Assembly (NCBI RefSeq): GCF_025808395.1
Contig: NZ_CP075524.1
Coordinates: 248,001-312,000, forward strand
Source of the DNA: Microcella sp.
Lineage (GTDB): Bacteria > Actinomycetota > Actinomycetes > Actinomycetales > Microbacteriaceae
Direction of reading: 5' to 3'
Length of the DNA stretch: 64,000 bases
Shown piece after piece: positions 31,003 to 39,060 of this stretch (positions are counted from its first letter, which is position 1; each line of letters starts with the position of its first letter). The position numbers and the translations under genes are program-made. Below the pieces are notes generated by a model. It saw nothing but the letters and a program-made list of their open reading frames with translations. It did not search any database and was not told the DNA's origin.

Positions 31003-32085
31003 TCATTGTCGCACCGCGGGGCTGGCCGCGACGCGTCGGCCGGGCAGACCCGCCACGACAGAGAAGAGTGCTTCGAGCGGCCCGCGCCAGCCCATTCTCA
31101 TGCACAGTAATCCCACGAGCGCGGCGGCGATCGTCAGTGCGGCGAAGAGCGAGATTCCCACGGCCGACTCGAATTGGCCTGCGGGGCCGAATGCGGCCAG
31201 ACTCGCGATGATGAGCACGTGAGCCGTGTAGACCGTCAGCGGAATACGCCCGATCGCGACGAATGGAGTCGCGAGCACGCGCACCGCCCGAGGGGTCGCC
31301 GTGCGGTCGAGCACGAGTGTGAGCCCAGCGATGATCGCCACCGCGAGGCCGCCTGAGCCGAGCAGCTCGGCCGTGGTGCCCGAATGCGCGCTCGTGTCGA
31401 TGGCAGGCACCAGCGCGGCGCTGCCATAGCCGACGAGACTGGCCGCGACGCCCAGCGACAGTGCGGTGACTCGTGCCCGGGTGGCACCGAGGTCGCATCG
31501 TGCGATGAGCAGACCCGCGAGCAGCAGCGGAAGCCACAGCAGAGCGGGGTAGTACCCCGTCAGCAGATAGTCGAGCGCACGCGCTGCGGGGTCGCTGTCG
31601 GGCACGGCACCCCACCGGCCGTCGACCACGGCGTCTCGCACCAGGGGCATGGCCACGAGCAGCAGTGCTGCCCCGATGGCGAGCCATCGGCGGCGCAAGA
31701 ACAAGAAGGGCATCACGAGCACGAACATCACCCCGTAGTAGTCGAGGATGATCGCGATGCCGCTCGGGAGCATCCACAGCAGCAGGCCGAGCCCGACCAG
31801 CAGGGCCGCTCTGATGACGAGCTGCAAGCGTGCCGAGCCCGCACGCTCACGGTGAGGGCTCGGGCCGCCCGTCACGAGACCCAGTGCGACTCCGGCGACG
31901 ACGGCGAACAGCACGGAGGGCCGACCGTCGACGAGAAGCTCGCCCTGCAGCTCATCGCGGGGCAGCACGTGGGCCGCCATCATGCCGAGCACGGCCAGAC
32001 CCCTGGCGGCGTCGACGCCCCACCACCGCGTGCGAGCCGCAGCCGAGGCGGGCGCGACGACGGCGCTCCGCCCCGGCTGCGTCAT
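31003..32085 (-). CDS. DUF1624/DUF418-like membrane acyltransferase (heparan-alpha-glucosaminide N-acetyltransferase-like)
   Basis: A 360-residue polytopic protein with about ten spans. The opening GVDAARGLAVLGMMAAHVLP contains the R-G-x-A-x-x-G-M-x-x-x-H pattern of this family, and later GRIPLTVYTAHVLII repeats the family C-terminal motif. Members use cytosolic acetyl-CoA to acetylate extracytoplasmic sugars. Lies 8 bases behind pspA and just before the arginase-family gene. Confidence 0.78.
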   Translation of the reverse strand: MTQPGRSAVVAPASAAARTRWWGVDAARGLAVLGMMAAHVLPRDELQGELLVDGRPSVLFAVVAGVALGLVTGGPSPHRERAGSARLQLVIRAALLVGLGLLLWMLPSGIAIILDYYGVMFVLVMPFLFLRRRWLAIGAALLLVAMPLVRDAVVDGRWGAVPDSDPAARALDYLLTGYYPALLWLPLLLAGLLIARCDLGATRARVTALSLGVAASLVGYGSAALVPAIDTSAHSGTTAELLGSGGLAVAIIAGLTLVLDRTATPRAVRVLATPFVAIGRIPLTVYTAHVLIIASLAAFGPAGQFESAVGISLFAALTIAAALVGLLCMRMGWRGPLEALFSVVAGLPGRRVAASPAVRQ

Positions 32086-32093
32086 GCCGGGTG

Positions 32094-32828
32094 CTACTGC
32101 TCGATCGACTGCTGCGCGCCGCCCGACTTCAGTGCGGCCAGGCGAGCCTCGACCTCGATCTCGACGCCGACGTTCTCGAGCGATTCGAACTGCGCGTCGA
32201 GAGTCGATGCGGCGAGCTCTTGACGACCCATGACCTTGGCCTCTTCACGACGGATCTTCTCTTCGAAGCGACCCAGCTCGCTCGTCGGGTCCATGATGTC
32301 GATGCTGCCGACGGCGTCGATCACCTGGTTCTGCGCATCAGCGATCTTGGCGCGGGCGATGAGCTGATCGCGCTGCGAGCGAAGCTGGTCGAGCTTGCCC
32401 TTCATCGCCTCGAGGCCGCTCTTGAGCTGCTCGACGATCTGGTTCTGATTCGTGATCGTGGGCTCGACCGCCTTCGCCTCGCTCTCGGCCTGCAGCTGCT
32501 TGCCGAGCGCCACCTTCGCGAGATTGTCGAACTTGTCGGCGTCTGCGGTGTTGCCCGCCGCGCGCAGCTCATCAGCCTTGGCGCTGGCCGCGACCGCCTT
32601 GCGGCCCCAGTCTTGCGCCGACGCCACGTCTTCGGCGTGGTCTTGCTCGAGCAGTCGAAGGTTGCCGATGGTCTGCGCGATCGCCGCCTCAGCCTCTTGA
32701 ATGCTCGAGGTGTAGTCGCGCACCATCTGGTCGAGCATCTTCTCGGGGTCTTCTGCCGCGTCGAGCAGCGCATGGATGTTGGCCTTCGCAAGCTGCGCGA
32801 TCCGGCCGAAGATTGACTGCTTTGACAT
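32094..32828 (-). CDS. pspA: PspA/IM30 (Vipp1) family membrane-stress protein
   Basis: A 244-residue, almost wholly helical coiled-coil protein. MSKQSIFGRIAQLAKANIHA is the amphipathic membrane-binding helix, followed by LLDAAEDPEKMLDQMVRDY, the family signature. ESCRT-III-like PspA proteins form scaffolds that repair or stabilise the cytoplasmic membrane. It is downstream of a TPM-domain protein on the same strand (60-base gap), so the pair are likely co-regulated envelope-stress factors. Confidence 0.92.
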   Translation of the reverse strand: MSKQSIFGRIAQLAKANIHALLDAAEDPEKMLDQMVRDYTSSIQEAEAAIAQTIGNLRLLEQDHAEDVASAQDWGRKAVAASAKADELRAAGNTADADKFDNLAKVALGKQLQAESEAKAVEPTITNQNQIVEQLKSGLEAMKGKLDQLRSQRDQLIARAKIADAQNQVIDAVGSIDIMDPTSELGRFEEKIRREEAKVMGRQELAASTLDAQFESLENVGVEIEVEARLAALKSGGAQQSIEQ

Positions 32829-32888
32829 TGCGGTGGTGCCTTTCTCTCGAGGGTTCTCTCTGCAGGATGGAAACGTGGGTGTCGCCGG

Positions 32889-34907
32889 TCAGAAGCGGCC
32901 GCTGCCGCCGCGGCGGCCGGTCGATCGCGGTGTGGATGCTCGGCGCGAGCCGCCCGACGATCCGGTCGACGGGCGCCTGCTCGTCGTGCCTCCCGAGCCG
33001 CCGCTCGAGCCGAACCGCGGGCGTGAGCCGCCTCCGCCACTGACCAGCCCGCCGATGAGCCCGCCGATGAGAGCATCGCCAGAGCCGCCCATGGCCGATC
33101 GCGAACCCCCGGAGCCACCGATGAATCCGCTCGGAGCTGTCGCAGCATGCACATCGCGTTCTGCGGCCTGCATCGCCTGCGCGGCGAGGTCAGCGGCCCG
33201 CTGCGCCGCATCGAGCGCTGCGAGCGGGTCTGATGCTCGCAGCTCGACGGCGCCCTGCAGCTGCGCTTCGGCATCGGCGAGCCGCGTGCGGGCGGTGGCC
33301 CCCACAGCACCGCGGTGCGACGCGATGAATTCGGCCGCGCCCAGCACGCGGCTGCGACCGGTGGCGAGCGTGCGCTCGAGCGCTGCTTCTGCTCGCGCGC
33401 GGCGCTCTGAGAGCTCGCGCGCATCGGCCAGCTGGGCGTCGAGCACGCGGTCGGCGGCCACGAGGGCACCGAGCGCGGTGATCGGGTCTCGCGCGTCTGC
33501 CGCGGCGAGCGTCGATCGCGCGTTCGCGACCGCGCTCTGCAGCTCAGGCGTCGACGGCAGCGCTGCCGCCGAGGTGACTCCAGAGCTCAGGTCGTCTGCC
33601 TGCGCCCGCACGGCCTGCTGGGCTTCATCAAGCTCGGCGGCGAGTCGCCCTGCGGCCGCGGTCGACTGGGCGAGCTGGGTCAGGGCGAGCTGCGCCGCAC
33701 GCACATCGATCGCCGCCTCGGCGGTCGACCCCGCCTGCTGCTTCTCGACCGCTTCGGCGAGCTCTGCATCGGCAAGCTCGAGCAGCCTCGCCGCCTGCGT
33801 GGGGCTGTCGGCCACGCTCGCGATCGCGGCAGGCGCATACTGCGTGCGCAGCCGAGTGACGATCGCTTCGGCGTCAGCGATGAGCGCGGGTGCCGCCTCG
33901 CGCTCACTGCGAGCGGCGGCGAGCGCTGCGGGCAGATCTTGCTCGACGTCGCGCAGCGCGTCGAAGGCTTCTTCTTGAGCTGCGAGCAGCTCGTCGGCCT
34001 TCTCGCACGCTGCCACGATGCTCAGCAGGCCCTCGCGCTTCTGCTCGTCGGTCTTCGGGTTCTCGTCGTCGAGTTCTCGACGGGTGCGAAACGCCGCGGT
34101 GACGAGCGCGCGCGCCTCGTTCAACGCCGAGCGGAAACCGGCCGTCGCCGCCTCGCCGAACTGCGCCTCGGCGAACCCCAGTTCTTGCTCGCTCGTCGTG
34201 AGCGCGTCATCGAGCTGCACGAGGCGTCGCGACGCGGTCTGGTCGAGCTCGGCGACCGATTGCGAGGCGACGTCGGCGATGACCGGGTTCTTCTTGCGCC
34301 GAGCGCGAGAGATGAAGAACCAGGCAGCGCCGACTCCGCCCACCCCGAGAGCGATCGGAAGAATCGGTATTCCGCCGCCGCTGGTCGCGCCACCCACACC
34401 CCCGCGCAGAGCGTCTGCGTACGCGACGATGCCGTCAGCCCAGCGGCTGTCACGAAGTGCAGGAATCAGTGCGTCGAACAGCGCATCGTCGAGTTCAGCA
34501 TCCGTCGCCGGAAAATCGACCCCGACGCTGGTCGCGTACTCACGGTCGTCGATCGCGATCGCCAGCAGGGCATCGCGGTCTCCGAGTCCCGAGAGCTGGG
34601 CCGTCTCGTCGGCCCACGCCGAGGCGTCGAGGGTGCCCTCGAACCGGTCGACGATGACCACGAACAGTGGTGCGCCCTTCGCATCGAACAGCGCATCGAG
34701 CGCCGACTCGACCCGGGCCGTGCTTGACCCCAGCACGCCCGCGCTATCGAGCACGTAGGCGCCGCCCAGATCGAGGGGGCGATCGGCGTGCGCCGGGCCG
34801 GCACCCATGACCAATGTCGCCGCCGCGAGCGCGGCGGTCGCCGCCCACGCTGAGAGTGCGCGTCGCGCGCGGCCCGGCGAGGAAGATCGCGGTGCGCCAA
34901 TCGCCAT
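32889..34907 (-). CDS. TPM-domain (YgcG-like) secreted/membrane protein with coiled coil and Gly-rich tail
   Basis: A 672-residue protein. Signal peptide to about residue 41 (ending GAGPAHA), a TPM domain (residues 43-185; YVLDSAGVLGSSTARVESAL, VVIVDRFEG), one membrane span (IPILPIALGVGGVGAAWFFI) and then about 370 residues of Ala/Glu/Arg-rich coiled coil in the cytosol. A glycine/serine-rich tail ends in GRRGGSGRF. ATG 34907 with AGGGAG 8 bases upstream is favoured over the upstream frame; a TAGAAT -10 lies about 65 bases upstream. Likely delivers a membrane signal to the adjacent PspA. Confidence 0.85.
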   Translation of the reverse strand: MAIGAPRSSSPGRARRALSAWAATAALAAATLVMGAGPAHADRPLDLGGAYVLDSAGVLGSSTARVESALDALFDAKGAPLFVVIVDRFEGTLDASAWADETAQLSGLGDRDALLAIAIDDREYATSVGVDFPATDAELDDALFDALIPALRDSRWADGIVAYADALRGGVGGATSGGGIPILPIALGVGGVGAAWFFISRARRKKNPVIADVASQSVAELDQTASRRLVQLDDALTTSEQELGFAEAQFGEAATAGFRSALNEARALVTAAFRTRRELDDENPKTDEQKREGLLSIVAACEKADELLAAQEEAFDALRDVEQDLPAALAAARSEREAAPALIADAEAIVTRLRTQYAPAAIASVADSPTQAARLLELADAELAEAVEKQQAGSTAEAAIDVRAAQLALTQLAQSTAAAGRLAAELDEAQQAVRAQADDLSSGVTSAAALPSTPELQSAVANARSTLAAADARDPITALGALVAADRVLDAQLADARELSERRARAEAALERTLATGRSRVLGAAEFIASHRGAVGATARTRLADAEAQLQGAVELRASDPLAALDAAQRAADLAAQAMQAAERDVHAATAPSGFIGGSGGSRSAMGGSGDALIGGLIGGLVSGGGGSRPRFGSSGGSGGTTSRRPSTGSSGGSRRASTPRSTGRRGGSGRF

Positions 34908-35016
34908 GGACAGACTCCCTCGTGCTCTCGGGTCGGTCGCGCGAGTGCACTCGACGCTCCGTGCCGCGATTCTAGCCATGCAGGGCCAACAGCGGGCGGG
35001 TCGATTCTCGATCGAG

Positions 35017-35775
35017 CTACTCGAGCCGCACGGTCTGCCGAGGCGACGTCAGACGCTGCTGGCTCGCGTCGTCGTCGACCATCACGCCGATCGTCGCCGA
35101 CAGGTCGTATTCGCCCGGGGCGACGATCTGCAACCCGCTCGCGTTGAGTGGCCAGCCGTCTGAAGCGGGGTCGCAGACGACCGCCGCGAGCCGCACCGCG
35201 AAGTCGATGCTGTCTCCGGGCGCGAGTTGGCGGTCGATGGCCGCGCTGCCGATCAAGGGCGTGCGCCACAGCACGAGTCCGTTCTGCGACAGGGTCACGA
35301 ACGGTGACATGTCGGCAGTGATGCGCACGGTCGACGAGCCGACGTTGAGCATGCGCACGTCGCCCGTGATCTCGCCGTCGACGATCACCGTCGTGGGGGC
35401 GAACCGAACTTCGAGAGTCAGCGGCGCCGATGTCTCGATGACATCGCCGAGCGGCTGCAGGCAGTCGTACTGCGCCACCCTCGAGTCGGGCAGCGAGCCG
35501 CCGTCGCTCTCGAGCGAGAACACGTCGTCGCCCGAGGCTTCATCTGCGGCTTCGCTGGCGGCAATCAGGTCGGGCGGCGAGGTCACGGCGGCGATGGATG
35601 CTCCTCCGATGCCGGCCGCGGCGACGACCACCACCGCACCGAGCGCCCACTGGCGCGGCTGACGCCGCGCACGGCTCGCACGAACCACCGCATCCACATC
35701 GATGTCGGCAGCCCGCGGGGCATTCGCTGCTGCATCGGCGCGCAGTGCGCGCCCGAGGTCGTCGAGACTAGACAT
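35017..35775 (-). CDS. Putative membrane anti-sigma factor-like partner of ECF sigma
   Basis: A 252-residue protein whose ATG overlaps the stop of the ECF sigma gene by 8 bases. A basic cytosolic N-terminus of about 42 residues (MSSLDDLGRALRADAAA ... RASRARRQPRQ), one membrane segment (WALGAVVVVAAAGIGGASIAAV) and an exported beta-rich domain with two cysteines (YDCLQPL and AAVVCDP). There is no HxxxCxxC zinc motif. The anti-sigma role is inferred from operon position and topology only. The 109 bases beyond its stop hold nothing except the TPM promoter region. Confidence 0.7.
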   Translation of the reverse strand: MSSLDDLGRALRADAAANAPRAADIDVDAVVRASRARRQPRQWALGAVVVVAAAGIGGASIAAVTSPPDLIAASEAADEASGDDVFSLESDGGSLPDSRVAQYDCLQPLGDVIETSAPLTLEVRFAPTTVIVDGEITGDVRMLNVGSSTVRITADMSPFVTLSQNGLVLWRTPLIGSAAIDRQLAPGDSIDFAVRLAAVVCDPASDGWPLNASGLQIVAPGEYDLSATIGVMVDDDASQQRLTSPRQTVRLE

Positions 35776-36289
35776 GGTGCTCCCTTGCCGGTTCGGTGAG
35801 AGCCCGCGCCAGCTTCGCGAGTCCGTCGCTGAGGTAGCGCTTCACGGCGCCGGCGCTGATGCCGAGGTCGGCCGCGATGTCGTCGACCTTGTGGTCGCCG
35901 TAGTACCGCAGCACGACGCAGGCGCGTTCGCGCGGGCTCAGCGAGCCGAGTTCAGCCCTGAGATCGATGCGCTGATCGACGCGTGCGCTCGGCGACTCGA
36001 TCGACTGCTCGGCCAGGTGCAGGTGCGCCGTCGACCGCCACCGACTCGCCTTGCGCCCTCGGTCGATGTGCGCCGACGCAATCGCGCGACGCACATAGGC
36101 CTCGGCGCGATCGATCTCGAAGCCGTTGCGCACGCGCCCGAAGGTGGCCACGAGCGCTGATTGCACGAGATCGGCGGCTTCGTCTCGATCGCCGCACAGC
36201 ACGTAGGCGTAGCGCGCGAGAGCGTCGCCGCGCTCGGCGACGAGCGTCGCGAGCACGGCTTCCCACGCCGCCCGAGGTGCATCGGCCAC
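35768..36289 (-). CDS. ECF RNA polymerase sigma factor (SigE/SigM-like, SigL group)
   Basis: A 173-residue ECF sigma factor. Region 2: GDALARYAYVLCGDRDEAADLVQSALVATFGR, with YVRRAIASAHID. Region 4: LSPRERACVVLRYYGDHKVDDIA followed by ISAGAVKRYLSDGLAKL. Wording resembles the SigE70/SigM-type ECFs of actinobacteria. GTG 36289 gives the natural N-terminus; the ATG at 36282 is out of frame. Couples to the membrane protein behind it and is divergent from a small membrane protein gene. Confidence 0.9.
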   Translation of the reverse strand: MADAPRAAWEAVLATLVAERGDALARYAYVLCGDRDEAADLVQSALVATFGRVRNGFEIDRAEAYVRRAIASAHIDRGRKASRWRSTAHLHLAEQSIESPSARVDQRIDLRAELGSLSPRERACVVLRYYGDHKVDDIAADLGISAGAVKRYLSDGLAKLARALTEPAREHHV

Positions 36290-36462
36290 GCGCCTCGCCC
36301 CATCCTGTCTCGAGTGATTCGTGTTGCTCTCACTCTCTCAGACGCACCGCTCGCGTGAAACGTTGGGGGCGCCTGTATCTTTCTCGCCCGAACACTGCCA
36401 CGCTGTGCCCGTGCGTCGGTGCGTGTCGGCCGATGCCGACACCCCAAAAATAGGAGTCAACA
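36290..36462. promoter_or_regulatory. Divergent intergenic region, ECF sigma / membrane protein
   Basis: These 173 bases hold a TATCTT (36376-36381) possible -10 facing right, and a perfect 8-bp hairpin with 4-base loop at 36423-36442 just before AGGAG (36452-36456) and the ATG at 36463. The hairpin would sit in the mRNA leader of the membrane protein. GTGAAACGTT at 36355-36364 resembles ECF -35 elements. No protein-coding content seen. Confidence 0.4.
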
Positions 36463-37026
36463 ATGGTAGGTCGAGTAAACGAACGTTCCGCGAACTGGCG
36501 GATTTTCGGTGGCGGAGCGATGCTTGCCGGTGCGGTGCTCTGGCTGATCGCACTCGTCGTCGCCGCTGCCGGTAGCGGCGGGGCCATCACCTCGTGGCTG
36601 ACGATCCTCGGCTTCCTGTTGCTCGGAGCGAGCGGTTTCTTTCTGGCGTTCGGGCAGACAGGCTCCAATGGAGTCGTGGGTGGCTCGGTTCTGGGCAAGC
36701 TCGGCTTCGTCGCGTTCGGCGTCGGCTTCATTCTGCTGGCGCTTGTTCCGTTGCTGAGCGTCTTCGGCACCGCGCTTCCGGCAGAGACTGGCACTGTCGG
36801 CACCGTGCTCGTGGTGATCGGCGGCATCATCGGCGCCATCGTCACCTACCAGAAGGGTGTCGCGCGCGGCGCGGCACGGTGGTTCTTCTTCGTACCCGTC
36901 GCCATCTCGATCGTCTGGTTGTTCTCGGCACTCGGTTGGCTGGCCATCGGCGGCAACATCCTGGTGACACTGCTCGCGCTGGCCTTCGCCATCGCTGGCA
37001 CGCTCTTCCTGCTTAACCGCAAGTAG
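36463..37026 (+). CDS. Conserved six-span membrane protein of unknown function
   Basis: A 187-residue protein with about six hydrophobic segments separated by very short loops, rich in Gly and Ala, ending in the basic LLNRK. No charged motif suggests catalysis. It has an unusually good ribosome-binding site (AGGAG, 7 bases from ATG) and lies divergent from the ECF sigma operon, so it may be a target or component of that envelope-stress circuit; this is inference. Its codons use A/T at the third position slightly more often than neighbours. Confidence 0.75.
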   Translation: MVGRVNERSANWRIFGGGAMLAGAVLWLIALVVAAAGSGGAITSWLTILGFLLLGASGFFLAFGQTGSNGVVGGSVLGKLGFVAFGVGFILLALVPLLSVFGTALPAETGTVGTVLVVIGGIIGAIVTYQKGVARGAARWFFFVPVAISIVWLFSALGWLAIGGNILVTLLALAFAIAGTLFLLNRK

Positions 37027-37036
37027 CTATCGAGCG

Positions 37037-37067
37037 GTCTGCTGCCGGCGTTCAGTCGGCGGCAGAC
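37037..37067. terminator. Hairpin between convergent membrane-protein gene and pckG
   Basis: GTCTGCTGCC (37037-37046) pairs with GGCGGCAGAC (37058-37067) with one wobble and an 11-base loop. It covers the last codons and stop of pckG and the tail after the membrane protein, so it could stop transcription from both sides. No U-run. Confidence 0.5.
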
Positions 37068-38920
37068 AGCCTCGAACGGAAGAGCTCGAGCTGTCGACTC
37101 AACTCGGGGGGCAGCCGATCACCGAACGATGCGAAGAACTTCTCGATGTCGTCGGCCTCGTGCGCGAACGCGGCCGGGTCGACCCGGAACAGTTCGGCGA
37201 GCGCGTGCTCGTCGAGGTCGAGGCCGTCGACGTTGAGGGCGCCCGGTGCGGGCAATGACCCCAGCGGCGAGTCGATCGCCGCGCGGGTGCCGTCGAGCCG
37301 CCCGACCATCCATTCGAGCACGCGGGCGTTGTCGCCGAACCCCGGCCACAAGAAGCTGCCGTCAGCGTCTTTGCGAAACCAGTTGACCTGGAAGACGCGG
37401 GGAACCCGAGCCGAGCGGCGCAGTCGTCGACCGAAGTCGAGCCAGTGCGCGAAGTAGTCGCCCATGTTGTAGCCGGCGAAGGGCAGCATCGCGAACGGGT
37501 CGCGGCGCAGCTCTCCGACGGTGCCCTCGGCGGCCGCCGTCTGCTCTGAAGCGATCGTGGCGCCCATGAAGACACCGTGATCCCAGTCGCGCGCCTCTAC
37601 CACCAAGGGCACGTTGCTGGCTCGGCGGCCGCCGAAGATGATGGCGTCGATGACGACGCCGTCCGGGTCATCCCAGTCGTCCGCGATGCTCGGGCACTGT
37701 CGGGCTGACACGGTGAACCGTGAGTTGGGGTGTGCGGCGGGGCGCCCGCTGTCGGGGTTCCACGACTCGCCGCGCCAATCGGTGAGGTGGTCGGGAGCCT
37801 CGTCGGTCAGTCCCTCCCACCAGACGTCACCGTCGTCGGTGCGCGCGACATTCGTGAAGATCGTGTTGCCCCAGAGCGCGTCGACGGCGGTCGGGTTCGT
37901 CGTCACGCCGGTGCCGGGGGCGACCCCGAAGAACCCTGCCTCGGGGTTGATCGCGCGAAGTCGGCCGTCTGATCCGATCCACAACCAGGCGATGTCGTCG
38001 CCGATCGTCTCGACCTTCCACCCGGGAAGGCTCGGCGCCATCATGGCCATGTTGGTCTTGCCGCAGGCGCTCGGAAACGCGGCGGCGAAGTGGAACGAGC
38101 GCCCGGCGGGCGGGGTCACCTTGATGAGCAGCATGTGCTCGGCGAGCCAGCCTTCATCGCGTGCCATCACCGAGGCGATGCGCAAGGCGTAGGCCTTCTT
38201 CGCGAGAATGGCGTTGCCGCCGTAGGCAGAGCCGTATGACCAGATCTCGCGCGTCTCAGGAAACTGCACGATGTACTTCGTGTCGTTGCTGGGCCATGCC
38301 ACGTCGTCGTCGCCGGGTGCGAGCGGTGCACCCACGCTGTGCACGGCCGGAACCCAGAATGCGCCTCGGGCGATCGCGTCGAGTGCAGCGTCGCCCATGC
38401 GGGTCATCGTGCCGATGCTCACGACGACGTACGGCGAGTCGGTCACCTGCACCCCGTAGCGCGCCATGGGCGACCCGATCGGGCCCATCGCGAATGGCAC
38501 GACGTACATCGTGCGACCTCGCATGCTGCCGGCGAACACGGTGGCGAGCTCGTCGCGCATTTCGGCGGGGTCGCGCCAGTTGTTGGTCGGGCCGGCGTCG
38601 GCCTCGTTCTCAGAGCAGATGAATGTGCGGCTCTCGAGCCGAGCGACATCGCCTTCGGTCGAGCGGGCGAGAAACGAGTAGGGGCGCAGGTCAGGGTTGA
38701 GCTGCTCGATGGTGCCGTTGGCGACCAGCAACTGCAGCAGCTCGTGCCGCTCGCGAGTCGAGCCGTCGACCCAGTGGATGTCGGCGGGCTGCAGTCGATC
38801 GGCGAGATCGGCAACCCAGGCCGCGACCTCGGCGGGGTACGAGCGAGCTGACGTCGGAGTCGCGGCCGAGTCGTCGATGTCGTCGTTCAGTGTCGCGGGT
38901 CGTCTCTCGAGCAGCGTCAT
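37052..38920 (-). CDS. pckG: Phosphoenolpyruvate carboxykinase (GTP)
   Basis: A 622-residue GTP-dependent PEPCK, which links oxaloacetate and PEP in gluconeogenesis. Visible: PFAMGPIGSPMARYGVQVTDS, the P-loop FPSACGKTNMAMM (near 285), kinase-2 region ETIGDDIAWLW, FGGRRASNVPLV and WFRKDADGSFLWPGFGDN with the Mn2+/substrate residues. ATG 38920 with GGGAGA 6 bases upstream is chosen; the open frame upstream is unconserved. Divergent from a RamB-like regulator with an exact palindrome between them, so transcription probably responds to carbon source. Confidence 0.95.
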   Translation of the reverse strand: MTLLERRPATLNDDIDDSAATPTSARSYPAEVAAWVADLADRLQPADIHWVDGSTRERHELLQLLVANGTIEQLNPDLRPYSFLARSTEGDVARLESRTFICSENEADAGPTNNWRDPAEMRDELATVFAGSMRGRTMYVVPFAMGPIGSPMARYGVQVTDSPYVVVSIGTMTRMGDAALDAIARGAFWVPAVHSVGAPLAPGDDDVAWPSNDTKYIVQFPETREIWSYGSAYGGNAILAKKAYALRIASVMARDEGWLAEHMLLIKVTPPAGRSFHFAAAFPSACGKTNMAMMAPSLPGWKVETIGDDIAWLWIGSDGRLRAINPEAGFFGVAPGTGVTTNPTAVDALWGNTIFTNVARTDDGDVWWEGLTDEAPDHLTDWRGESWNPDSGRPAAHPNSRFTVSARQCPSIADDWDDPDGVVIDAIIFGGRRASNVPLVVEARDWDHGVFMGATIASEQTAAAEGTVGELRRDPFAMLPFAGYNMGDYFAHWLDFGRRLRRSARVPRVFQVNWFRKDADGSFLWPGFGDNARVLEWMVGRLDGTRAAIDSPLGSLPAPGALNVDGLDLDEHALAELFRVDPAAFAHEADDIEKFFASFGDRLPPELSRQLELFRSRLSAAD

Positions 38921-39026
38921 GGTCGTCTCCCGTTCGGTACCGTGGTCTGCGGCCGCACATCTCGAAGAATTGCGCCGTGTCTCCATTCTTGAGACCCTCA
39001 GCGGGTGTTTGAGGACTGATCGAGTG

Positions 39027-39046
39027 GAAAGAACCGCGGTTCTTTC
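39027..39046. promoter_or_regulatory. Perfect 20-bp palindrome, candidate operator
   Basis: GAAAGAACCGCGGTTCTTTC is exactly self-complementary. It ends 2 bases before the TATGGT -10 (39049-39054) of the regulator gene, so a bound dimer would block that promoter. The match is far beyond chance for a short intergenic region. Confidence 0.7.
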
Positions 39047-39048
39047 GC

Positions 39049-39054
39049 TATGGT
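39049..39054 (+). promoter_or_regulatory. -10 element TATGGT, leaderless promoter of RamB-like gene
   Basis: TATGGT lies 6 bases before ATG 39061. The palindromic operator lies in the -35/-10 spacer. Confidence 0.55.
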
Positions 39055-39060
39055 CAAGGC

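Larger units (their letters stand above)
38921..39060. promoter_or_regulatory. pckG / RamB-like regulator divergent control region
   Basis: These 140 bases include the 20-bp palindrome at 39027-39046, an imperfect inverted repeat TCTCGAAGAAT (38960-38970) / ATTCTTGAGA (38985-38994), and a short CCTCA/TGAGG pair (38996-39014). The several nested repeats suggest more than one operator. Confidence 0.5.

Noticed and set aside
39027..39046. Canonical Corynebacterium RamB box
   Set aside because: The palindrome sequence and length do not match the AAACTTTGCAAA-type motif, so it is listed as a separate candidate operator.
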